Source of the DNA: Effrenium voratum
Taxonomy: Eukaryota; Sar; Dinophyceae; Suessiales; Symbiodiniaceae
DNA: 64,000 bases
Reading direction: 5' to 3'
Assembly: GCA_963377175.1 (NCBI GenBank)
Contig: CAUJNA010003505.1
Coordinates: 267,331-331,330 of the forward strand
Each line of letters starts with the position of its first letter. Position 1 is the first letter of the stretch. A model generated the notes under the pieces. The model was not told the DNA's origin. It was given only the letters and a program-made list of their open reading frames with translations, and did no database searches. Position numbers and translations under genes: made by a program. This document shows positions 26,201-38,200 of this stretch, in pieces.

Positions 26201-29200
26201 TTATTTCTTGACCCTTTTCAGGGTTCTTGAACGGAAGCTAAAGAGACTCCGAAGCCTATTTTGGGGTACCCTCATGTAGTCCGCTACTTCTACGCGTGGA
26301 ATCCTCGGGCAGACTTCGAGCCGTGGTGGATTTTTGAAAGAAAAACTGAAGTCTCCTCCAAGATGATCTCATACTCTAGCGTGGATATTGGCCCGGAACC
26401 TGAAAGTTATGTTCGATGGTGGAACCGAGAAGGGGAATCCTTGCGAGTCAACGTCGGGAGCAATGCAAATGGGCAACCCTCAGTTGTTGCTTTGCGAGGT
26501 TCTCCTCGCTCCATTGTAGGAAGACATCCTCAACATTACCCACGAAATGGTGGTCGGAAGGGAGTCGAAACCAATGCATGAAACCAAACCAGAGACCAAC
26601 CTTCTGAAGTGTCTCCGGGTTTAACCTTCCCAACAACCGACAAGCGACAAGAGTCCTTTGAACCAGCAAACACTTTGACTCCTAGCGGGTTGTGTGCAAG
26701 ACGAAGGTTGAAGAACCCCATGAGTCTTGTTTTGGCGGAGTTCCCGATACTCATTTGCCTGGGAAACCGGGGAGAAAAAAAACGAAAACGCCTGTGATTG
26801 CACTAAGTTTATATATGCTTATATCAAGCTTGGGGGAAAAACCGGGTAAAGCCTTCCAAGAAACCGTCTCTAGGAAATTATCCAACAAATATGCCAAATA
26901 CCTTCGAAAACCAGGGGTTTGATCTAACTTGAAGACAATTTTCTGCAGATTGTTTCTTTGAAACGTACGAATTCACCCTTCTCCTACTTATGACTTATGG
27001 ATCCCACCAGGAGACAGCAGGCATCAGGGCCAAGTCGGGCAAATTTTGTCTATCCATTTGAGAGGCAGGGGGAACTGACTAAATTTTTCAGAGCCACGGG
27101 ACGAGCCCTGGTTGTCCCATATTCTTTTGGGAAGTGATAAGCAATTTTGCCCGTGGCTTTTTTGGTGAGATAGGCTGCATCCGCAATGCTGCGGACATCC
27201 CTCTTACTTGTTCGCAAATGTGTGTGTCTGTGTGTCTGTCTGTCTCTGTGTCTGTGTGTCTGTGTGTTTGTGTGTTTGTGTGTCTGTGTGTCTGTGTGTC
27301 TGTGTGTCTGTGTGTCTGTGTGTCTGTGTGTCTGTGTGTCTGTGTGTCTGTGTGTCTGTGTGTCTGTGTGTCTGTGTGTCTGTGTGTCTGTGTGTCTGTG
27401 TGTCTGTGTGTCTGTGTGTCTGTGTGTCTGTGTGTGTCTGTGTGTCTGTGTGTCTGTGTGTCTGTGTGTCTGTGTGTCTGTGTGTCTGTGTGTCTGTGTG
27501 TCTGTGTGTCTGTGTGTCTGTGTGTCTGTGTGTCTGTGTGTCTGTGTGTCTGTGTGTCTGTGTGTCTGTGTTGTGTCTGTGTGTGTCTGTGTGTCTGTGT
27601 GTGTGTGTCTCTGTGTGTGTGTCTGTGTGTGTCTGTGTGTGTCTGTGTGTGTCTGTGTGTGTCTGTGTGTGTCTGTGTGTGCCTGTGTGTGCCTGTGTGT
27701 TTGTGTGTTTGTGTGTCTGTGTGTGTCTGTGTGTGTCTGTGTTTGTCTGTGTGTGCCTGTGTGTGTCTGTGTGTGCCTGTGTGTGCCTGTGTGTTTGTGT
27801 GTTTGTGTGTCTGTGTGTCGGTGTGTCTGTGTGTCTGAGTGTCTGTGTGTCTGTGTGTTTGAGTGTGTGTCTCTGTGTGTCTCTGTGTGTCATCTGTGTT
27901 TCTCTGTGTGTCTCTGTGTCTCTGTGTGTCTCTGTATGTCTCTGTGTGTCTCTGTGTGTCTCTGTGTGTCTCTGTGTGTCTCTGAGTGTCTCTGAGTGTC
28001 TCTGAGTGTCTCTGTGTGTCTCTGTGTGTCTCTGTGTGTCTCTGTGTGTCTTTGTGTGTCTGTGTGTGTGTGTCTGTGTGTGTGTCTGTGTGTGTGTCTG
28101 TGTCTGTGTGTGTCTGTGTGTGTCTGTGTGTGTCTGTGTGTGTCTGTGTGTGTCTGTGTGTGTCTGTGTGTGTCTGTGTGTGTCTGTGTGTGTCTGTGCG
28201 TGTCTGTGTTTGCCTGTGTGTGCCTGTGTGTGCCTGTGTGTGTGCCTGTGTGTTTGTGTGTCTGTGTGTCTGTGTGTCGGTGTGTCTGTTTGTCTGTGTG
28301 TCTGTGTGTCTGTGTGTCTGTGTGTCTGTGTGTCTGTGTGTCTGTGTGTCTGTGTGTCTGTGTGTCTGTGTGTCTGTGTGTCTGTGTGCCCGTGTGTCCG
28401 TGTGTCCGTGTGTCCGTGTGTCCGTGTGTCTGTGTGTCTGTGTGTGTCTGTGTGTTTGTGTGTCTGTGTGTCTGTGTGTCTGTGTGCCTGTGTGTTTGTG
28501 TGTTTGTGTGTCTGTGTGTCGGTGTGTCTGTGTGCCTGTGTGTCTGTGTGTTTGTGTGTCTGTGTGTCGGTGTGTCTGTGTGTCTGAGTGTCTGTGTGTC
28601 TGTGTGTCTGTGTGTTTGTGTGTCTGTGTGTCTGTGTGTCGGTGTGTCGGTGTGTCTGTGTGTCTGAGTGTCTGTGTGTCTGTGTGTCTGTGTGTCTCTG
28701 TGTGTCTCTGTGTGTCTCTGTGTGTCTCTGTGTGTCTGTGTGTCTGTGTGTCTGTGTGCCCGTGTGTCCGTGTGTCTGTGTGTCTGTGTGTCTGTGTGTC
28801 TGTGTGTCTGTGTGTCTGTGTGTCTGTGTGTCTGTGTGTCTGTGTGCCCGTGTGTCTGTGTGTCTTTGTGTCTGTGTGTCTGTGTGTCTGTGTGTCTGTG
28901 TGTCTGTGTGTCTGTGTGCCCGTGTGTCTGTGTGTCTGTGTGTCTGTGTGTCTGTGTGTTTGTGTGCGTGCGTGAGCAAGAGCCACTGGGCAAGGGTGCT
29001 TCCTCCTTTGAGTGCCTAGGACTTCTTGACAAACTTTGCTACCTTGGGAAAGAGTGCGTTTAATGGGAAGGGGCGAGCGGGGTTTGTCAATCAGGGTTGC
29101 TCCGAATCCACCTGTGAACAAAGGGCTCGTTTTCCCTTGTCCGACCAATCATGTGGTGAAAGGGTCCAAATGGGACGCAACCCGGAAAAGGCGTTTGCAG

Positions 29201-32200
29201 TCTTTGAAGCACACGCAGAGCAGTTCCCACATGGCCATGGGTCAAAGGCCCGTACCCCCAGTGAACATCCCAATCCCCACTAAAATAGACTAAAATGGGT
29301 GATGAATTTACCTACCCCAACATGGGATCCCACCATTAGTTTTGACCCGCAGCCACATGTTCACTTAGAATCCCGTTGGGTAAGCTCCATGAGGTGGAGA
29401 ATGGGATCAGCCCTGTCTCTCACACCCCCTTTTTCCATTTTCTTCACGCTCGCAGCTTTGGAGGAACAAGTCTGCCGCGTCCTCAGTGCACTGCCTCACT
29501 GCCGCAATGCCTTGGCTGGGTTGTTCCAAGCCAATCCTTGCTTGGATGTTCCACCTGCTTAGTAGTGTAAGTAGCTAGCAACCAGACATGTAATTGGGAC
29601 AACAGAATTTGGTCGACGGATAACCATAGTTATAACCAAGTTACTAGGTAGTTTGAACATCCAAGTAATCCTTTTGCCACATGGTAATGGTTTCCTTTGT
29701 GGTGGTGTCCGCCTACGGATGCGGGCTCCCCGATTTATCCGAGCTCAGTTCCTGTGACAAAAGCACGTCGGTTGATCCCTGAGAAGCTTCCGCCATGTTA
29801 TTGCAGGGTTCCCTAGTCTAGGACAACCGGTAGATGGGGCTGTGGGATAGAACAAAAGAAGTGTGCAGCCACCATGCCGTGTGATCCTTGAAGACGAACA
29901 TGCCCGGATAGAAGTTGTGCCGGGTTTCTTTGTAAATAGCTCAGGTTGCCCCGCAATTAGTGGTTTGGATTGGTTTGGGGAGTTGAAGCCCTGATTCGGC
30001 AAAACGCCCTGTTCAAAAACCGTGCAAAGGGGAAACCGAGTCCCAAAAGCGCCCGGTTGAGGTTGCTTTCAAGACATCGGCACAAGGGAGGGGAAGAGGT
30101 CCAGGTTCGTTGTCGTTTCTGTTTGCTGCACACACTCAGCATCCAGCCTCCTGGCAACTGGCGGTGGACCCACAGCCAAATGGATGTATTGTGAACCAGG
30201 GGACCCCTCGAAATGCTGGTTTATCCCTTTGTTTTGCTCGGCTCCAAGGGTGCAAAAGCGAGCCGCCCAAATGATTTGGCCTTCATGGGTCGGAATGAAC
30301 TAGGGATCCCTCAGGAAGCTACAAGAGATGGTTCCGTTGTTGGTCATTCCCTCATTCCCTCAGGGCCACTCACTTCTAATACCCAACAACTTTTCAGGAC
30401 TTGCTGAAATCTCTTGCTTTTTGAGGTTCAGGTTGCTTTAAGGAGAAATCAAAAGGGCCACCACCCATCCAATTTTGAGGGAAGCCCACGCCCGGCGCTT
30501 TCGCTGGAGGCCCCGCGTGTATGGCGTGGGACCCGAAGGAGCGCTGCAGTGCGGAGGACGTGCTGCGGATCCTGAAGCAAGACTTTCTGCCGCGGCCCGG
30601 ACCAGAAATGCGAAGAATCCATGGGTCCCATCGCTATGCGCTGTTGGACTTGACTTTTCCTTGGTAGCGAATGTGGGAATTGCGGGAAAAACCGAGCCCG
30701 AGATGGTTTCCTTTAAACTGAATCCCCAGGTTTCCCTCATTTCCTACGCAGCCAGGTTTTTGGGGATTGCAATGGAGCACAATGCCAACCAGCGGTCACG
30801 GAGAGGTTAGACGGAGCCATCCGGTTTTGGAGACCAGGGGAAGGAACCGGGCCATCCGTTTTGCAACAACTCCTACGACGACCAAAGGAGCCAATCCGTT
30901 GCTTAGGTTTGGCAGGAAAGCCTAATTCCCAGAGAGGCTTTGTGTGAAGTCTGGATTTTTGGGGGGTTTGGTTGGGGTATGATGTTGCAACTCGGAGTTT
31001 GGCCGGCAAAAGCAACAGCGGCAAAAGGGAGTTTCCCTTCTTCTAGCAATAGAACCCTTCAAGTTGGAACTGGGGGATGACCCCTGGAATTCCATTTATG
31101 GTCCCATTTCCCCAGTTTTGCTGGGACGACAAGACAAAATGTTTTGAGGAACTCGGGGGGGGGGGAGGCTTGTCAGCTTGTAATGTAAATGGGATTGAAC
31201 GGATGGATTGGGATGGCAAATCCGGTCTCATCAATGACGCACCATGTCACACCACAAGCATTGGTGCGCTTTTCCAAAGATTGTCAAACAGCCAATGAAT
31301 TTAATTTTGGGAACCAGCAGGGTATGGTTGCTGTTATTTTTCCAGATACATGTGTTGGCACGCAGTCACCCAAACACCACCTCCAAACAAAGGAAGTTTA
31401 TGCAGCAAATATTATATATTATGCACCGCCTCCATTGTGCCGTAGTTTGGGGTGCGGAAACCATCTGGTTCCAAGTTCGTTTGAAGCCAACCGGCCGATT
31501 CTTGAAGCTCTTTGTGAAGCCAGCCTTGTTGAGTAGAAGTTCATTGCAGCTTCTTCAAAGCAGTGCGAAGCCGGAGCCACTGCGAGCATTGACCCAAACG
31601 ATACCTCAGATTCTGCGCCGAGAGGGTGGGTGTTGCGCTGTGCCGCCTGTGCGGTTGGCGCCCGACTAGCCTTGATGTTTGAGGGATGTACGACATATCC
31701 CGCCAGGCGAGGGATCAACGAACCTTAACGCGACCCAAACAAGTGAACACAACCACCTGGGACAAATCACTACTAAGTTTGCATTATCGCTAACTAGGGA
31801 CGCATCGCAACTGAGTTGGACTCTTTCGGACCATCGAAGGTGCTTGGGCATCAAATTGAGGGTCGGAGTTTTCTTCGCTTTGGTATGCGGGGAGGCAATC
31901 GAGCAGCATGGATACATATATATATATATGCTATATATATATATGTATGCTATACAAATATACATATATATATATATATATGTATGCATGAATATTTATA
32001 TATATATATATATATGCGTGGCTGTGCGCGTGTGGGCGTTATTGAGCGCACCCTTAAAAGGGCCACGACAGGGAACCCTTGGCATGTGGCCCTGAATGGG
32101 CGAAAGGCCCCCCTCCAAAATGTGACAAATACCCTCCCTCCAACAAACATAGCACCTGTGGGAGGGGGTACCCTGTGTCAGCTGCCATGTTAGTGGGAGG

Positions 32201-35200
32201 GAGGGTACTCCATGGCCAGAAGCTTAGCGGGCGAAAGGAAACCGGGCGCCGAAACCGGAAACCGGGAAACCGCGAGGTCGGACTCCTTGACGGCGGTGAT
32301 TCGTGTGATGAAGGAGAACACGCCGCCTGCAACGCCCAACACCAGGCACTTGGAGTATAGCGGCCTGGCTTTCGAGACGACTGGAAGCGATTGTAGACTT
32401 GGCAGAAGGGAGCAGAATCAGAAAGCAGAATGTGTCTTGAAGCAGATTTGGCCAAGGTACTGCACAAATCTTCTATCTTCATGGGTTTCGAGCTCATTTT
32501 GTTTTGTGGGGGGGGGGGGGGCGGGGTAAAAGGAGCCAAAACCCCTTCTGTGTGCTCACGCGTTCCCTGGAACCCAAGTTATTAGCCCCGACTTAGGGTC
32601 GCCCAATCCAAGGAATTAGAGATGTTTGCGCCCGAGTTTTGTGACAAGTTTCCTGATGAGCCAAGCGGTCAACTAAGCAATACGCTAGGGTTCAGGGGTT
32701 CAGGGGTTCAGGGGTTCATATATATATATATATATATATATTTGATATATATATATATATATTTGATATATATATATATATATATTTGATATATATATAT
32801 ATATATATATATATTATGTGTGTGTGTGTTGGTTTTTTTTGAAGGGGATTTCTCTTTTGGTTTCCTTCTAACACCCCTCCAAAAAAAACGGATTCCCAGG
32901 TACCCCCAAACAAAGACAGACCCATATGGGTTCAAAACTGCAGCCTTACTAAGAAGACGTCGCCCATTTGGAGCCTATGATCGGACGCAAGGCGTCCAAA
33001 TTGGGTTGGGAACCTCGTTGAGAAGCTTAGGGGATCATTGCCCATAGCTTTGCTGTTGCCATGTGATCAGAGTTTTTCAGATTGTTGTCTCCGTTCATGT
33101 TAATGAGCTGCAAAAGACAAAGTGTGTTGCTTGCATGCCAAGGCCTCCTTTGTCCTCCTGTTGACGCATTGTAGAAGTCTCCTTCCCATTGTGTTGCATA
33201 TGTCAGGATGTTTCACCGGACAGACCATCATTTGTCACCATGCCAAGTGGAAGGCTTGAGAGCCCTTGGAATGGAGCTGAAGTATCTTGGATACGTCACT
33301 CTGACTAAGGGACGGGCGACGGACAAATTCCACCGGCCCCCAAAAAAGGGGAAAATTGGCCCGGCCCCAAATTTGTGCATGCCGTGGGTTATTCCAATCG
33401 CGCCTGTTTCGCACTCGAGAGCGAGCCTGAGACTCGCCATTGAAAAGATGTCTTCATGTGTTACGGCTCTCTGTTCAGCACCAGATTGACCCCAAAAGGG
33501 TTCCTCGAGTCTTTTCAGGATATGTTTTCAAGCCTGACTGAATATGAAGCAGAATCTGACATTTTATGTGTTTTCTTTGGCACTTGGCAACACCCCTTGA
33601 AAGGTAGGTGGTAGTATATCATGGGGTTCAAGTAAGGCCTATATAAAATACCTTAACCATGTTGGTAGGAGTGTTGGGCACTGCTCAAACGGGCTTGCTC
33701 GAGCAACCCCTAGCCTCGTGCTTAGCCACTGGGATTTATAAGTAGGTCACTTGGGTTACTAACAGCGTAATCTCGGGGTCCCTTACTAATGTGAACTTGG
33801 ACCCTCTGAAAAAACTGAGCAAGCAAATCACCCCCGACTCCCCCGATCAAGACGTGGAATTCCCACTTGGCTGCTCGGCCCCCATAGCCAACCCCACACC
33901 CACCCTGAACCAACTCTTCACCCACCCAAACGTTGCAAAGCCAAGGTTGCTCCTGGATTAGGATCCAAACGAGGTTGGGTGTTTGAGAGAAACTCAGTAT
34001 TTTGCAGGTAATTAGCCCACATGTCGAAGAGGAGCAAATCGCATAAAACCTACAAGAAGAACGGTCTTGTTTCGCTCCATGGCTCCGAAAGGCTCCCAAT
34101 TGATCATTGCGTTGTTCAACATGATACGAAGTTGTTTCTTGTATATCCCTTAGGCTTTTAGACGTTTTGAGTGTCGCGGAATGTATGTCATTTCCCGCAA
34201 CTCTAAGATCCTACTCGCATACCCTAAACGGACATCCCACACCTACGAGCCATAATGTATTATAAGCTTTGTGTTTTCGGGAGACCAACTTTGAGTCAGC
34301 CCCTCACATGCTTCCACTCAGGCTCTGTAGGCTTGAAATCCTGGACGACCAAGCGCCGCCCCATCGAGCTGTGAGATTTCGATTTGTCGAGTCTCGTGAC
34401 TTTTAGTGACGAACAGTGCCCATGGGCCATTGAGCACCATTGCGCACTATCAAATCGAGGGCCATGAGGCTCCCATGGCTTGCGAGTCGGCTCAGAGTTT
34501 TCTTAGGCGTCCCCATATCTCACTATGTCCATGTTCGATTTGGGCGGGGTCATGAGGTTTAGGGGTAAAAGCGACCTTGCCAGGTTCGCAACAAGGCGCC
34601 TTTCGTAGAGCATCTCGATTCTGGATTGTTCATCCATGTTCCCATTTAGAGGTCAAAATCCAGCTGGCACGGTCTTGGTCGCCTCTCATTCTCTTGCTTT
34701 ACCTCGGTCACTTGGACAACCATAATTTTTGAGAGTGTGAGGAAAATAGTGACAGGGACCATCACCCATATGCTGTGTAAAGAAGGTGATGGGAGCTGGG
34801 TCTTTTAGATCTCTTCTGCTTCTCGCTTCCCTTGAACAGACAAAGACATGGGACGGGATGGGGTGATCAAATTCAGCTCATCCCCTGTGTCCCAAACAGA
34901 AAAGCTACCGCTTTGGTCGCAAATGTCCAACTCCTGCCGGCTGCAGCCGAAAGCTCGGCTTTACAGTTCGGTTGCTCCCCCTCTCCGCTTTTCGGATCCC
35001 GGTGCAAAGATACACCTGCCATGAAGGCACTTTCCAAGTTTCGGGATTCCTTTGTGGAGATTTGGACATGGACTTCTGTGAGCTTCACTCGGGACAGCAA
35101 AACAGCACTGAGACTTCGAAGATCGAATTATTTTTCGGTTCCGAAACGAATGAGAAGCCAAGCATGCAAACCACCACGACCGGTGAAAAGAGCCCGAGGG

Positions 35201-38200
35201 GATTGCCGATACCTAGAGTGTATCGGCACGTCGAGCAATCCGCCTTGGACAGACTTGGATGACCAGGCAGCATACCTCAGGCACACTATGTCCCAGGAAA
35301 GTCTTTGGTGTTCTATTAAAGCATATCCCCAACAGAGGCACCTGAGTGGTTTGAACATGCAAGAAAGTGACCTCGAACTGCCTTGGTTGCATCCCCGTTG
35401 AGTAATAGATTTGCCTTCTAAAGGAAGGAAGCTAGGCACGCGCTGAGAGCCCCGTCTCTTGCATTTGCGGGGGACCTCTGAATTGAGTTGGATGTTCTTG
35501 AACACGAAGCGAGCGGTTTTGACGGAAGGTCCAAATCCTGCTTGCCGCGGTTGAATTTGGGCTTGAAGACAGTTTGGTTGCTCCTCCTATGCTCCACTTG
35601 GACGATATGAAACTGTCAGCAAGATAAACCCAAGTTTGTGGAACTCTTTTTTGGTAAACATCTTTTGGCAATGGACACTTGGAAAGTGAGCAAAGAAAAA
35701 CCCAGATCTAGAAGATCTGTGTTCACACAGGAATCGTTTGAACTGCGAAGTAGACCCAAGAATCCAGCCACAACTGTCAAGACCGAGGTGAAGCCAGCCT
35801 TTGTGAATCTGCCATGCCGATTCTTTTGGATTTTCTCTCCCGCATAGAGCAACGTCGAGACTCGGCTGCGGCAAGCCCGGCCATGTCTGGCGCAGGCGAT
35901 TACAACAGCGCTCCGCCCGTGGTGTCTTGGCTTCGGCTCTTGAAAATTAAAAGCTGAGGGGGTCGCTGTTGAAGTCAAATTCAAACAAGAGTGCTCTTGC
36001 TACTGGAGGTCCTGACAACCTGTCAGGCAGTCAATACATCCATTTGCTTAAGAATATGTTTTATTTCTCCCTGTTGGTTTTTAGAGGAAATCTATCACTA
36101 ATGGAAATATGTTTTTCCAGGAGCTTAAGCAACTGGAAGAATATGACCTAATGTCGGCCCCCAACCTATGAAAGCCCTGGTTGATTAATCGGGGCATCCC
36201 TTTTGCAGGGAACAGCTCCTAATCATAGGACGGGTTTATAGTTCAGGCACATGAGAAACACCTGGTGGGTTGAACAAGAACATCACCTGGAGGCTCCATG
36301 CACCATGCACCATGCACCCTTGAAGTAGGCTACAACGTTGTCAATAGAGCACATCTATTGAAAATAGCTAACCTGGAGCCTCATGCCCATCCACAAGAGT
36401 GGATGCCCCTCTTCATAGAGTGAGCGCTTGACCCGTTCAAGGGCAGTAATTGCGTGTTACCAGACATTTCAACTTTTGACACCGAGGGTACCAACCTACC
36501 GGCGAATACAAGTGGAAGGAGGTATATACCTATGTGCGTGTTTCTTTTTACAGGTACCCGTCTTAGCATAGTTTAATAGGTTTTTGCAGAATGCGGAATC
36601 CTCTTCATCCTCTAAGTTGAAAAAACAAACATCCAGGTCAACAATGCAATGCAATGAACATCCTATTTAGATTCTCGTTAATGATAGAAAGTCTACTAGA
36701 GTTATTTTCTCATTGAAGTCCATTTGAATTCTAAAGAGAAATGGAAAGCACACATCTTGGGGGAAAGGAAGTTCTCTTTGAACTCTATTTTGAAGTAACA
36801 ATCCCCATCAAAAGTCGTGTTTATATAGAAAGGAACGCCTATTTTAGTCATCGCTAAATCTAGACATTACAGTAGGATTTGTTCACTTCGAATGTCTATT
36901 CGAATTCGAATTCGACAATTGAAAGAATCATCCTCGACAAGAAATCATGAAACACAATGTTTTGTTGGACTAAGATTTCCAATTAGCAACCTTCTCAAAG
37001 AAAACTATTTAAATTCTCAACTAGAAACTCTAATAGAATTATGCCCTTTAACCCATGCTATTAAGTATGCTTAATAAATTATGTTTTAAATACACTTCAA
37101 ACTGATTTTAATTGCAAATCTTTGCTGAGATGGACATCCTAGTTGAATCCTGTTTAGCCAGATCTCTACTAGAATTATGCCCTTACTAGATTCCATGTAC
37201 ATCCCAATCAGAAAGTTAAAAAAAGACACCCCCCCTTAAATTCCCATTGAAATAGCATTCCAATGTAAAACGTAATTGAAAAGAACATCCTCTTTCAATA
37301 TTTATTTGAGACAAACATTCTAAATGACACTTATTAAAAGAGGACACGTCCAGCAAAAAACGCAAATCAAACAGTGAGTTTACTTGAACGACAAGTATTA
37401 GTTGTTGTTGTTTTTGGTTGAACACAAGACGGTTCTTTCTACAAACGACATCTCCGACTGATCACGGACTAGAAATAGCCTGGTCCTGATAAACGAAATG
37501 GTCCTGAAATGGCATGCTCTGACCACGGACTGCTATATTTTTCGGGTCATTAGCTCCATAATTTCACTGTTTTACTTGTTTACATGTTTTTTTGCCTGTT
37601 ACTTTTTTACGTTTGGGTCATTGGCTCCAGGATTTTACTTTCATGCTTTTGGCGTTTGGGCCATTGGCTCACTGCCATGCCGCTGCCTTGTAGTCTTTGT
37701 GGGTGGCTGGGGTGGGGGGGGAATGGATTCACACTCCCACGACAACCAAGTGGACTCACCTATTTTCCTGTGTCCAAGCAGTCGCTAATATTTAGACGGC
37801 ACAGGTTCAGAAACCGGACAGAGTCTCCATCTGAAGCAAGCTTTTGTGCAAATCGACCTCACCATGGTATTGCTTGGCAACCTATGAATCCCAGAAAGGT
37901 GTCAGGTATCATACCCGAACCTTCACGCAGGTCTTTTGGCATGTGTTTTGGCCTAAGCCTCATTCCCACAGATCTTGTGTCGGTGTAAAAAGAGCAGGGT
38001 GCGTGTTTGGTTCCCATGTCGAGTCAGGGGTCGGGAAGACAACCTTGCCTTGAAGCCCGCTACCATTTGTTGGGAATCGCTTAAAGCGAAACAACAAGGA
38101 CAACCCACATTTTGAAGGGTCCGCACTGTTTTGACACCGAACGGGTCCGCACTGTTTTGACTCCGAACTGGTTGGTGAAGAGGTGCAGAACCACAGCAGC

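Larger units (their letters stand above)
24581..30509 (+). other. Inferred intron, 5.9 kb, with giant TGTGTGTC tract
   Basis: Contains MITE copy B (24633-24719), an unassigned coding-like frame (25544-25875) and the 1.75 kb repeat at 27222-28968. Confidence 0.6.

Noticed and set aside
27088..29148. Open frames of up to 686 codons (Thr/His/Gln/Asp-rich and Cys/Val/Ser-rich)
   Set aside because: They are translations of an octamer repeat lacking stops in several frames, on both strands.
34832..35401. 189-codon + frame
   Set aside because: No recognisable motif; length is within chance for this window.
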